Source: Albula goreensis (taxonomy: Eukaryota; Chordata; Actinopteri; Albuliformes; Albulidae). Taken from it: DNA of 64,000 nucleotides. The DNA lies in the NCBI GenBank assembly GCA_022829145.1, contig CM040748.1:5474501-5538500 (forward strand). Direction: 5' to 3'. The notes below the pieces were generated by a model that saw only the letters and a program-made list of their open reading frames with translations, was not told where the DNA came from and ran no database searches. Below, in pieces: positions 1 to 12,700 of this stretch. Position 1 is the first letter of the stretch, and each line of letters opens with the position of its first letter. A program made the translations under genes and the position numbers.

Positions 1-671
1 CGAGTGAGACGCACTGCCTGCATCTGCAGAAGATGAAACGCTGACGTGCTGCGGATTGCCTTCCTGGGCATTCCTGCACTTTTTATTGCATGAAGTTAAA
101 GTGCATTCTCTTGCTTTGTTTTCCACCATCTCAAGTAAGGCACAGAAAGCAGGACAGGTGGGGACCATTAAAAAAAAAAAAAAAAAATAATATTGTATTA
201 TTTGTGTGTGTTATAACTACTGGTAATGCATACAGGGACACCAGGTATAAAGGTACTAAGTATAAAGGGCCCGAGGATTTGAAGGACCTCGGATCCTGCC
301 TGTGAACAGGGCCCAGAATTTTTTAGCTATACCCCTGAATAGATATAGCCAGCTCTGTAACTGTACTTAATTATATTGCAACATATGCAAATAGTCATTT
401 TGTTTTAATTCTGTTGCGTTAGCCGTTATGCTACTATCGTGTGTTCAGTACAGTGGTTAAGAAAGTAAAATTGAAACAGTTACCGGGAATTTAATTCTGA
501 CTGTGTGTGTGTTTGTGTATAAATACCTCAAATCTATTTACAGTGTAATTGTGGCTTTGTTATCCCACATGTCCTTGCAGTTATGATTGATGCTGAATGT
601 GGATTTTTGGTGATGCATGTGGAGCCTGAGCCTGGAGAGGCATTCAGTCCGGGCCTCCCTTGTTTTCACAG
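1..671 (+). other. LLGL1: Intron of LLGL1 upstream of the first visible exon
   Basis: No coding exon could be matched to the human LLGL1 segment that should precede residue V of the first visible exon. The stretch holds an A-run near 170-187 and a short GT run near 500-515. It ends in the acceptor (ttttcacag) at 671. The upstream exons of the gene lie outside the window. Confidence 0.6.
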
Positions 672-3600
672 GTGGGCTGTTTTGATCCATACAGCGATGA
701 CCCCAGGCTGGGCATACAGAAGATCTCACTGTGCAAATACAGCGGGAAGCTAGTAGTCGCAGGCACTGCTGGCCAGGTAAGATCCACAGATTTTTAAAGC
801 AGTCCTATCCTACACATACTTAAGTTGGTAATCTTGTTAAAGCTATGTCTGATTTAAGTTATAACTAATTTACAGACAACTTATAACCTGGTAATACAAT
901 AGGGTCTTGTTCTTTATATGGTAGTATACTACAAGTTGCAAAACAGGTTGGAGTCAGTTACATCTTAGTTCAGTCAATTCTGAAAAAAATGAATAGATTT
1001 AATTTACCTGAAGAATCCACATTCATTTCGCTGAGGAATCCACCTAAAACGCTATGGGCATTTTTAATTTATGAATTGAACATTGATCGATTCCCTGAAA
1101 TGTAACTATTCCATGAATCAGTATGGAATTGATGCCAAATCTGGTATGCTTGTCAGTCATTATTCGTCTCAAATGCCTGAAGGATCTGGACTAACAAAAG
1201 CATTGACTCTGCGTCAGTGTTAATTATGGAGATGTCTCTCTGCTCAGATAATGTGTAGAACAGTAGAATAGCCTGACCAAACGAGCTCTCGTATGAAATT
1301 CTGCATTCATTATTCATTGCTTAACCCATCAAACTCCTTGCCCCATAGCCAAATGTTGTGATAAGATCTGCTATTCCGCTCCTCCAGGTCCTGGTGATGG
1401 ATCTGGGTGATGAGAAATCTGATCACGCAATCAATGTGGCCACCCTGGACCTCCTACAAGACCGAGAGGGTTTCACCTGGAAGGGTCACGACCGCTTGGC
1501 CCCGAAAAATGGGCCAGTCAGCTTCGCCCCTGGCTTCCATCCCATCATTCTGGTGCAGTGCATGCCGCCAGCAGCCGTCACCGCGGTAACGCTGCATGCT
1601 GAGTGGAACCTCATCGCATTTGGCACCAGCCATGGATTTGGCCTCTTTGACTACCATCGCCGCAGCCCTGTCCTGGCAAGGTAACCCCGCCCACCAGTGG
1701 GGCTAACCCTGCCCACCAATGGAGTGAAACCTCAAGGGGGTTCAACCTAGTGAAATGAGGTATCATGAACCCTGGAGGGATGGAGCCACACTGAGCTGTC
1801 AATCATTGACTTTGTTTGAACGAATTAAAACTGTTTTCCCCTCCACTGCCAGTGTGATTATTGGTCCAAATCATTGATACTGGGTCACTGATACTTGGTA
1901 GCTCCTCCAATATTTGTTTCAATGAAACCTCACAACCTCATCACTATCTGGCCCTACCCCAAAACCCCAGCTTTTTCCAGCTTCTCCTCAAGGTCTGTTT
2001 ACAAACATTAAAAAGGGAAATCTGTCAGAGTTAAAGTAGGGCTTTGCATTGCACAACCTCTGAAAAATGTCATTTTTATGAGCATGTCTCTACGACTTCA
2101 GTGGCTCCTTGTTTTGGTCTGTTGTTCTCAACCATAATCATTTATGGTTGAACCATAATTGTGTAACATCATGACATCAGGCCTGTTTATGCTTTGCCAT
2201 CAATTTATGCCATACCCTCTGACCTCTTCCCTCTCTGAAGTGTATTTTTTTGTGCTGGATATTTTTGGGAAGTTATATTGGGATAAATGTCTGTGTGCGT
2301 GTGCTCTGAGCGCAGTTCTGCTTTTTGTCCAGATGTACCCTGCACCCCAACGACTCCCTGGCCATGGAGGGGCCTCTGTCCAGGGTGAAGTCGCTGAAGA
2401 AGTCCCTGCGTCAGTCCTTCAGAAGAATCCGGAAGAGCAGGGTCTCGGGAAAGAAACGGGTGGTGGTGAACAGTCCGACCAGCAAGGTGAGTCTGCCGTG
2501 CGTTGCTGAGGGCGCCGACCAAATTTCACATTTAAACCATCCTCTTGTTTGCACTAGAGCAGGGGAGTTCACCCCTCCCCCTTAAATCTTAAGTAGCATA
2601 ATTCACTGTCAAGCCCCCAACCCCCCAACCCTGAACTTCACCAATAAGCTTATGCACCCCTCTCTAGAGGGCATGTCCTTAGTTTGAACACCCTTGCACC
2701 AGAGCGAATGAAAGCCCGAATTCCAGCATCCCTCTGCGACCATGAGATTTACACCACTGCAATGATGTAACGGCTCCACCCTCTCACAGGTGCAGGAGGC
2801 CAACGCCCAGCTGGCAGAGCAGACGGGCCCTCATGACGTGGAGATGGCGCCTGTGCAGAGGCGGATAGAGCCGCGCTCCGCTGACGATTCGCTCTCCGGG
2901 GTGGTGCGCTGTCTGTGCTTTGCTGACACGTTCCTCAGAGATGGTGAGCCCACGCCCACCCCGCCAGCCATGCCGTCTCTACATCATGGTATTATGGGAT
3001 ACCTTAGTGAAGTGCTCTACAGATGGAGGTTTGAAACCCAGCTGCACTATGTCTGGCTGTGTTTAGAGTCGCGAGGGAGCAATTGGCTCAGCTTTGCCAG
3101 GGTAACATAGTGACTCCGTTAGTTAAGCTCATCAATCCCATCTATCGCTGACTGTCTCCCCAGGGCACTCCAGATACCTGCAGGTTAATAAAGCAAACAT
3201 TGTATTAACTGCCTTAGTTAATACCGTAGGGTGGTGAAAAGAGAGAGGGGAAATGAATGTGCCCGTTTTAAGATTCCTCCCCAGTGATCAGTTAATGTCT
3301 GCACACGCAATTTTGCAATTTTCAAGAATTTTAGTTTTTTTCTTTAGTTGTTTTGGCTTTCTGTCTTTTAAAGCAGAAATGAATACATGGATATGGATAG
3401 TTGTTTTATAAAGTTTGACTGATTTAAGCAGGGATTTTTCTCTTCTTTACTGAAGTGGGACAGAACATATCAAACCCCAGATCCACCAATACAGACTAAA
3501 CACATAGAGCTGCACGCACAGCTTCTCCTCGGTGCTAATTTTAAACAATGTGGTAGTTATTATAACCGGGTTTTTCTGGAAGCCTTGGATATTTTCTCAA

Positions 3601-6600
3601 TCATGTCGCACCGGCCAATTGCGTGGGAGTATTCAGACCTTGGTGGGAGAACCGCCCACACACTGGCAGTCTCTGCAGTCCGCTGTCTGTACTGCACTGG
3701 TGGGAACCGTGGCGTAACCTTGAACTGGCAGCAAACTGTTTATGATTCAATTAAACATAAAATATGGATGAGACAATATGCAGAACACTTAGCTAGTTCT
3801 CTGGAGCTCAGTGAGCTCCCTTGTCCTGGAGAAACGTAATGGTTTGGAGGTCAGTCTCTCTCTGGCGCTCTTGAGTTTCATGTTCCGTGGGAAAAGCAGA
3901 ATATGGCAAGCATTTTGTGATTCCTTGCGGTCTCATTGCAAAACATAATCTGGAATTAAGCATTGTTTAAACCACTTGACAAGCCATTCATTACAGGCGA
4001 TCCATGCACTCAGAGGCGGGAAGGGCTGTAAATTGAAATGATGCTAGCTCAATCTGATTTCATCATAGAGGCAATGTTATAAATAGTTTTTATAGAAATG
4101 ACCATAACATGCCACCATCAGTACCATAATTAACTGTTTAATCGACTATAATCAGTGTGGCAGAGAGCTAATCGCAAGGCACACAGAGTTCACAGAGGAA
4201 TCCACAGAATCCGCAAAATTACATCTTTCCATATCGGCCACAAAGACCTTTATGTTCCCTTACAATAGTTGATTCTAGTGAGGACATTGTGTTTTGATGT
4301 CACTGCTTATTTTATTTTATCTTATGTTTTATTTTAGTTTGCACAGTAGTGCAAGATAGGCCCGGCTGCCTACCAGCTTCAGTACATGACAAATCCATAT
4401 CACCAAATCCCTCTCATGGGCTTGAACCCCTGCCATTTCACATTTTGTGTGTTTTACGAGAGGTGCCAAGGTCCGTAAACTGCTGCTGCTTCCTTAATTC
4501 ACCGTAATAGAATCAAAAGAATATTCAAAAACCGTATACTTCGATACATTTCTTTTACAACACTGCGATGCTGTAAAAGTGTGAGTCAGTTTCTTTCAGT
4601 AGTAACATGCATGTAAGAGTTATCATGTTGTAAATGTAATCATTTAAGAGCTGTAAGATATGAGTGTCTGCAGAAATTCTCACAGTGCATTCAGGCTGGT
4701 TTTACCCCAGTAGTTTGCACGGTATTTTCAGAGTTTACCCCAGATTTGACCCCAGTATACGCTGTAGCACAAACCTTTAGGCTGGAGGAAGTATCACGCA
4801 GTGGCCTCATGTCGCCTTCCTGTTCCCTGTCCTCCATTTCCTGTTCTGCTCAGGCTCTCACCACGGCCCCACCATGTGGGCGGGCACCAACTCGGGCTCG
4901 GTGTACGCGTATGCCCTGGAGGTGCCGTCGCAGGAGAAGTTCTCGGAGCAGAGCGTGGAGGCCGTGCTGGGGAAGGAGATCCAGCTGATGCACCGGGCGC
5001 CCGTGGTGTCCATCGCCGTGCTGGACGGGCGGGGCAACCCGCTGCCTGAGCCCTATGAGGTGTCACGTGACCTGGCCAAGGCCCCCGACATGCAGGGCAG
5101 CCACTCGGTCCTCATCGCCTCCGAGGAACAGTTCAAGGTGACTGCCCCGCCCCCGCGACCAGTGTCCATGCTTGTAAAATATTGTGCTTAGTGTGTATCT
5201 TTGAGCTTAGATATTATCATTTTTAAAATTTCCTTGTGCATGATATTATTATTAAATGTATATCTTGTGATATCCATTTTGCTACTTAAAGTCAGGTTAA
5301 CAAGAAAAACGTATGTAATTTGCCTTGCAGAATGACTTGTGCAGTACGAGCTTAAAAACTGAAATTGGCTGAATCTCATGCTAATTGGTTGTTTTTCAAT
5401 ATGATAAACATCTTTAGTTACCATTCAGAATCCTTTAAAATTGTTTGTGTGTGTCTGTCTTTTCACAACTCTCCTCTCCAGGTTTTCGCACTACCCAAGG
5501 TCAGCGCCAAGACGAAGTTCAAGCTGACAGCGCACGAGGGCTGCCGGGTGCGCAAGGTGGCGCTAGCGAGCTTCGGCAGCGTGTCGGCGGAGGAGTACAG
5601 CGAGAACGCCTGGTGTGCCTCACCAACCTGGGCGACATACACGTGTTCAGCGTGCCAGCGCTGCGGCCGCAGGTGCGCTATGACTGTATCCGCAAGGAAG
5701 ACATCAGCGGCATAGCCTCCTGTGTCTTCACCAAAACAGGACAGGGTGAGTGTGTGTCTGTAATATTCTTGTTTTAGCTGAAATAGCATCTGATAGTGTA
5801 GTGCTGCAGTCGTCTGTTTCACAAAGCATCATGCCAAACACATAAGGCACAAACTGTTTATCTGTATTTTAGTAAAATTGGGCATGCTGCCTCAAGCGGC
5901 TTGAAAAAGTGTCATTAAAATGTTTATTACGTCTGACAATTTTTATGAGAGCAGATGCAAGTGTTTGTTTTGTATCGGGGTGTTAATGATGGAGTTTTCG
6001 TTCATTTTGTTAGGGTTCTACCTGATCTCCCCCTCGGAGTTTGAACGGTTCTCACTTTCGGCACGAGTCATCACAGAGCCCCTGTGCTCGGTGGACATGG
6101 ACCGGCCTCATAACCACACGCCACTCAGGTGAGTGCACCGACAGGTGACAGGTGACAGGGCCTCACCCAAGGGGCTGCTGGGAACATTCTCATCTCTTCC
6201 TGCACGTTACTCTGAGCTCGTTCTGTATGCCCAACTTGGTTGCTTGGCTTTGTTCATCTGCATATGAAAGCATCATTTGGTCCCAATAAACCTAGTTTTG
6301 CACTTTGCATTTTCATGAATACACTTAGCATTGAACAACATAATTGTCATAACGGTTTCATTGTAAATCTACTGCCCACCCTTCCCCTTCACTTGAATAG
6401 AACGGAACTGGTGTGTGCGGCCGCAGCCTTGGCTTATTTACACTGCTGAAGATGATGGTGTAATCCTTGAATCCGTTCAGTAAGCAGTTTTTTTTTTTTT
6501 TTAGAGGTGGTGAAACCGCCGTCTTCTCAACAGCATCAGGTCCGTCAGCAGGGATCTCTGGGGACTGAGAGATGAGTTAGCAGCGAGCCGAGCACCGTCA

Positions 6601-6748
6601 GCCAAAAGCTCAGTAAAAGTGCTGCGGTTTGTGTGGGGAAGGTCCGTGCATCCCGGCGCTTTCCTGCATTTTTATGCTTTGTGTGTTTATTATAAATTTT
6701 AGTTTGGAGAATAGAAAACAAAAAAGTTCAGCTGAGCTTTGTGTTTAA

Positions 6749-6785
<37 letters not shown>

Positions 6786-9700
6786 ATGGTGCACTGCAGT
6801 TTCAAGTTTTCGTTCATTGTTTGTTTTGATGGTGCCGTTAGAGTTTTCCATTGTAAGGTTGTGGAGCTGAGTTTGAGGAGACCGTGAGCAGAGGCGGTTT
6901 TATTAGTCTGCGCTGCGGAGGCTCTTTTTAACGGCTCGCCTGCCCTGGGTGTGAGATGACTCCCGCGCTGGGGAGGGAGGGAATGAACACGCCACATTCC
7001 ATTAACACAACAGTCTCAAAATAATCTCCCCACGTTTATCTTAAACCGACAGTAACGAGACGAAGACCGCCTTAATGTTTCTTTATGCCGTCGCCTTTAG
7101 AAATGACACTCTGGTTTATGGACTCACGGTGTGCAGCCTGCTTTCCAGAAAGTGTTTTAGTGCCGAGATCTGAGACACAAATTTATGTATTAATTTTTTT
7201 TGCTGCTAGTGCTGAACTTGAGCAGGGACTGGCTATATAAAAAGATGTGTCATCATTAAAAAGCAATAAAACCAGCGTGATTAGTTGGTTTCACTGGAAA
7301 GCAGAAATCCATCTTGGGCATCCTCATATCAAAAAGTGACAGCTCTGTGCCTTTGTTTTTTCACAGGGCCAAAAATACTGATCGCATTCTGTATTCAGCT
7401 GACTGGCACAAGGCTGTGAGGCATGCAGGCAGGGCTGGTTAGCATACAGGGACTGGGTGGGCTTCACATTCTAAGCACACCCACGAGAGCGTAGCATAGC
7501 ACGTTAGCGCGCTGAGGTACCAACCAGTGTAAGCATGCGGTTGGGCCGCCTCTGTTTCACACCACCACACTTATTACACCCCAAGGGAATCTCAAATATT
7601 TAAACTGAACTCCCTGGAGGAGGAGAGGAAGAGGTGGCGGCTGGGGTCAAGTATGCTCTCAGGGAGAGGGGGTGTATGGGGGGGGTTGTAATTTAGGAGA
7701 CTAGACTCCTTTCTGTATTTAATTTACTTCGTTTAGACTTTGGTTCTCTGTGATTGAGGTGGATGCCAAGACATAACTCATGGTTAGCCTATGGACTTTG
7801 TGGGGGAAAAACATTTTTGTTTGTTTAACTCTGAGGCCTCGTATCGGTTGAGGTGACGGAACAAAGCGAATGCCAGGGATCGACCCCCGTTCATGTTGAC
7901 GTTTTATTTGAGGAGTGGAAACATCGGTGTTTAACCACTAGAAAACAACTGACAGAATGTCAAACAAATCCTGAGGCTGGGCCAGGGCCACGAAGCCATA
8001 GAGTGCCTTTGATTGTGCTGTGTCCTGAGGATGCTGGGTAACATTCTGTCACTGTGCATTCCTCGCAGCAACACGACTGCATCAATCCAGGCTAACGGTA
8101 CCCACAAACTGCAGCCCACAGGAGAGAGTCATTCCCTCGGAGAAGCAGAAGGTAAGACCTTTCAGCCGCACACCCACTGAGAGGTGGGATCATGAATTTA
8201 TTCATGTCATAAAAGACTCTACAGAGTCGCAATCTGAAAAGAAACAAGGTCGGCCTGTTTGCCCTTCTGTATACATCACAGAAAGTTATGGTGTACATTG
8301 TGGTTTTGAAGAAACATGCTACTCGGTTGTGTTGTCCTAGGCCCTTTGGATATATAAGCAAATGTTTTATATCACAGCTAGCTTTCTTAACACTTTAAAG
8401 AGGGAACCTTCACAGTAAAGCTTATGGTCTCACAACATTGTGCTATTTTTGTAATTGTCTGTGTATTTCTAATGAATTTGCAGACCATGTATTAGGAAAC
8501 CATCAATGTGTTGACATGGTACAAAGCTTATTTGTGTTCTGTAAAACTGCTGTAAAATCTTTACACCCCCATGGGAAGGGGGTTACGATTTTACAGCAGT
8601 TGTTTGAGTGTGCAAGTTTTCTCCCCATCGCTCTGGGTGGTTCTGGTCCAGATTCCTGTAGCCACATGACAGAGTGGGCTGGCTGAACTAATGCAGGGTC
8701 CTCTGGCCGTAACTCAGGTAAATAGGCTCGGCTGGGTTTAAGACCTCTGTCTCCAAGGTCCTGCCTGACTATTGATTTTTCGGCTCTCTCTCTTTTTTTT
8801 TTTTTCCCCCTGGATTTAATCAGCTACCGTTCCCTCTCTCTGCGCCGTTTTTAATCTGAGAAGATGAATCACCCCGGAGTGTCTCTGCAGTGTCCATGGC
8901 AACGCCCCTCAGAAGTTCTCTCTCCAGTCAGTCCCAATAATAAAACTTCCATTAAAGATTCATGAGGGGAAATTCCACTTTGGGAAAACATTTTTTATAT
9001 ATATAGAAAAGTAGGAACTGACCTATTAGGGAACAGCAAAGTTCTTGTTTCTGTGCTGGATTTTTCTTGGCCTGTGGTCCTGCATTCTTTGACTTTTGTT
9101 TTCAAGCCTTGCTGGAGATCAATGTGCTGTCAGGACAGGTGATGCTACTTGAAGATCATATAGAGTTTTATGTGGGATCCACATTAAGGGAAAGAGCTTC
9201 ACATGTTCTGCATGATGCCTTCATACTTTACCTGATTAGCGGCCTAAGGTAGCATGGCCCGTAAAGTAGGTGCCAGGCTTCCTAGGAAGTAGTCATGGGG
9301 GAGTGAGGTTTCATGGAGCCAAAAATGGGAGGAGCTACCATATAGTATCAATGAGTTTGGACCACTGACCACATTGGTTGTTGAGAGAAAGAACACTTCT
9401 GATTGGTTCAAACAAGTCAATGATTGACAGCTGAGTGTAGCTCCACCGTAATATGGTTCATGAAACCTCATTTCAACCATCTGATCTGGCAGCCGTTCCT
9501 GTCATGATTACTGTGTGTACAATGCTTGTTGTTCCAGGCAGAAGGGCGAGAAGGATAGTAATGGAGAAAGCTCCCCTGACGGACCGTAGTATGTATACTA
9601 ACATTGAGGCCCAAAGCAAACACTCTCCGTAGTATCCATTTTGTAACGATTGATGGTTGGAGGAACACTGATACCCTTAGCTGCAGTATCTGCCCTCTGA

Positions 9701-12700
9701 GGATGATGGAGTGCCCTAAATCATGATTAAGAGATCATAAAAGATCATGATTAAGATCATGCCCGAAATCATTAAGATCATGGTTAAGATTGTGCCCTAA
9801 ATCATTAAGACAATGATTATGATTGTGCCGAAAATCATAAAGATCATGATTAAGATCATAGCTGAAATCATAAAGATCATGATTAAGATCATGCCTGAAA
9901 TCATAAAGATCCAATTATTAAATGAGAAAGCTGTATGGACTATAGGGTGATACCAGGTTCAAAAAAACCTGTTTGATATGGCACCATCCTGGGAGGCAGA
10001 CGTGTGGTTATGGGGGTTGCCCTGTCCTTCCCTGGCACCTGTATCAGTGGCCCACTTTCTGAAGCACTCAGTGTGGTTGTTCGATTGATTCAGTCTCGAA
10101 ATCTGAGATGAGATTGCATCCTGCAGCTGAGTTCTTCAGTAATGGAGTTTTTTTTTCCCCACCCCCTCCTCCATTTGTAATGACACTGTGTTTTGCTTGT
10201 GGACTGATCTCCGTTTTCCACGTGCTGATTGGCTCATTGTCACCCCCATCAGTGTGTCATCATCGTGTCATAATGTCTGGAGTGACTGCAAATGAGGTTC
10301 GAGTACTTCTCACTCAGCGGTGTCTGTCCTGCTCTGCCATATCAATGTGAACCATTTCTCAGAAAAAAAATGGAAGAAAAGTCTTGCGCACCAACATATT
10401 ACTTTAGCCATGAGGCGCTGGTTGTGGTAAGAGAAATCATATCTGAAGACTCCCAGTTTTTTTTTCTTTGTGAACCACTTATTATATAAATAATACAACC
10501 CTTCACTACATACACCCACCATCAAATGCACTTTGTAGGACAATGCATGATAGGACAGGTTGCACCCACAAGCTTTAATATTTACTTGGTTATGATCAAA
10601 ACTATAATCAAATGGAAAACCCTGAGCAACTTCAAAGTTGTCTGTAGTGACCTTTGGATGTTTTAGCTTTTCTGCACGCATTGAATGTAGCGGCCATTTT
10701 CAGGATGAATACCTAGCCTGATTCATTAAGAAAAGGTAATTGAAAGTCTCTCTTTTAATGACATGTTTTTAATATCGTGCACTTTGTTCTCCATGCAAAC
10801 AGATCTGCTTGCAGGGGTAACACAGACACTCTGGTTTGAGATCATGTAATGGAATATGCCAAGCCAAAACCAGAGTTAGTCAAGGTCAAAAATGGTCTAT
10901 TTGCATCTCGAGCATTAAATTGCTCTGCTTTTTTTTCCTGCCTGGAGTGATGTTGAACATGCACAGAATTTCAGTAGTTTTACAGTGATGTATGAAACGG
11001 GCAGCCGGCCAATATTTCCAGACAAGACCGAGATGGAGTGCAGCTTTTATCTACCCCTACTGCAGATGTCATTTGATATGCAAATTAAGCAACCATCAAA
11101 TTCTGCATTATCTCAAACTGGTGTTTTTTTTTCCCATCTTAACTGTTTGTTAGATGAAAAATGAAAAGCAAGGAAAGCAGTTTCATTAAAAAAAAAAAAA
11201 ACAGAAACAAATCTTGTATATATTAATTTTTAAGTTTCTGATTTTATTGCGATGGCATTACTCCATTAATCCAAAAAGGGACGTACACAGAAATAGCTGC
11301 TTTTGTACAGTGAGCCCTTGTCTGTTCACTGTATGAGTGAAACTGGTCACTCTGGTTAGCACTGGGTTAACGGTCTGTGGGCTAAAATTGGTGCAAATGT
11401 TCAGGTTGGTGTTGGTTGCCAGTATATTATCATGGTATGCTCAGGTTTGATTAGTATTCAGAATCTGTATTTGTAATTTAAACATTTCTGAGTAGTTTCA
11501 ACAGAAAGTTTAATAAAGATAGTTTGCGTATAATTATTATTATCTGCAGGGGACAATGAAATCTTCCCTCTTAAGATATTTTAATTTGCCTGGTGTATGT
11601 TTTATTGGGTTATCTTCTACAATAAAAGTGAGGACACAGCATAATTTTGTGTTTGTTCCTTTTATTATGTAAATGTAAAACAAACTACCGCATTTTAAAT
11701 ATTGAGGGAGTTTGTTGTCTTGTGTCTCTGTATTGTCTTATGTTTCCATGCTTGGATTTTAATTGTGTGTTCAGGAGTATGAGTCTCATTAACTTTTGAA
11801 CGACCCTTGCTTCCAGTCTTAAAATATGTATACAGAGATGGCAGAGAGGAGCATTGCTTTACTGAACCTGACTTGACCCCTGTGTAATGAGACGCACCTA
11901 CTGCATTCTGATTGGATGACACGTCCTCCTCCCGTTGTGATTGTTGTGCACTCGTCGTCTCAGTTTCAGAAACCGAGGTGTTGAGATTGAAATGTGGCTG
12001 GTTAGTGATGTCATCGTTTAAGTTTTTTTTTTTTTTTTTAACTAGTTCAAAAGTAGAGTTGACCACAGGGGTTGTGTGTGAGAGAAAGACCCTCCACTCA
12101 TATAGCTGAACATGAGAAGCCCCTGACTGCGCTCGATTTGGGTCATGAAAAGGTGCCGTGTGACTGGAACACTGCTGTCACTCCCGGTGTAGTGAATGAC
12201 TGTGTGTCCACAGCTGGGCCTGTCTGGGGCTGGCTCCACTCATCGGACCACTCTGTAACTCACAGTGATACCCACCTCCATTCGCCCTTATAGGGTGATA
12301 CCAGCACAGTGATACCCACCTCCATTCATCTGTATAGGGTGATACCAGCACAGTGCTACCAACACATCTCTTACCTCCATTCACCCTTATAGAGTGATAC
12401 CAGCATAGTGATACCCACCTCCATTCACCCTTATATGGTGATACCAGCACAGTGATACCAGCACATTTCTCACCTCCATTCGCCCTTATAGGGTGATACC
12501 AGCATAGTGATACCCACCTCCATTCACCCTCACAGGATGCACTGCTGACTCACATTTTCAGCCACTGAGTGAATCATTTTGGGGTTAAGAGCTGTCCGCA
12601 CACCCTTAAGTGTAACACTGAAGTGGAAGTGCCTGAGGAATGTCAGTGGTAGGAGGGGAAAGAAATGACAAAACTCACTGAGAACTCACAGTGGTTTTGT

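Noticed and set aside
12178..12450. 90-aa minus-strand frame with repeated WYH and WRW motifs
   Set aside because: Reading of the 44-bp minisatellite; the regular protein repeat reflects the DNA repeat.
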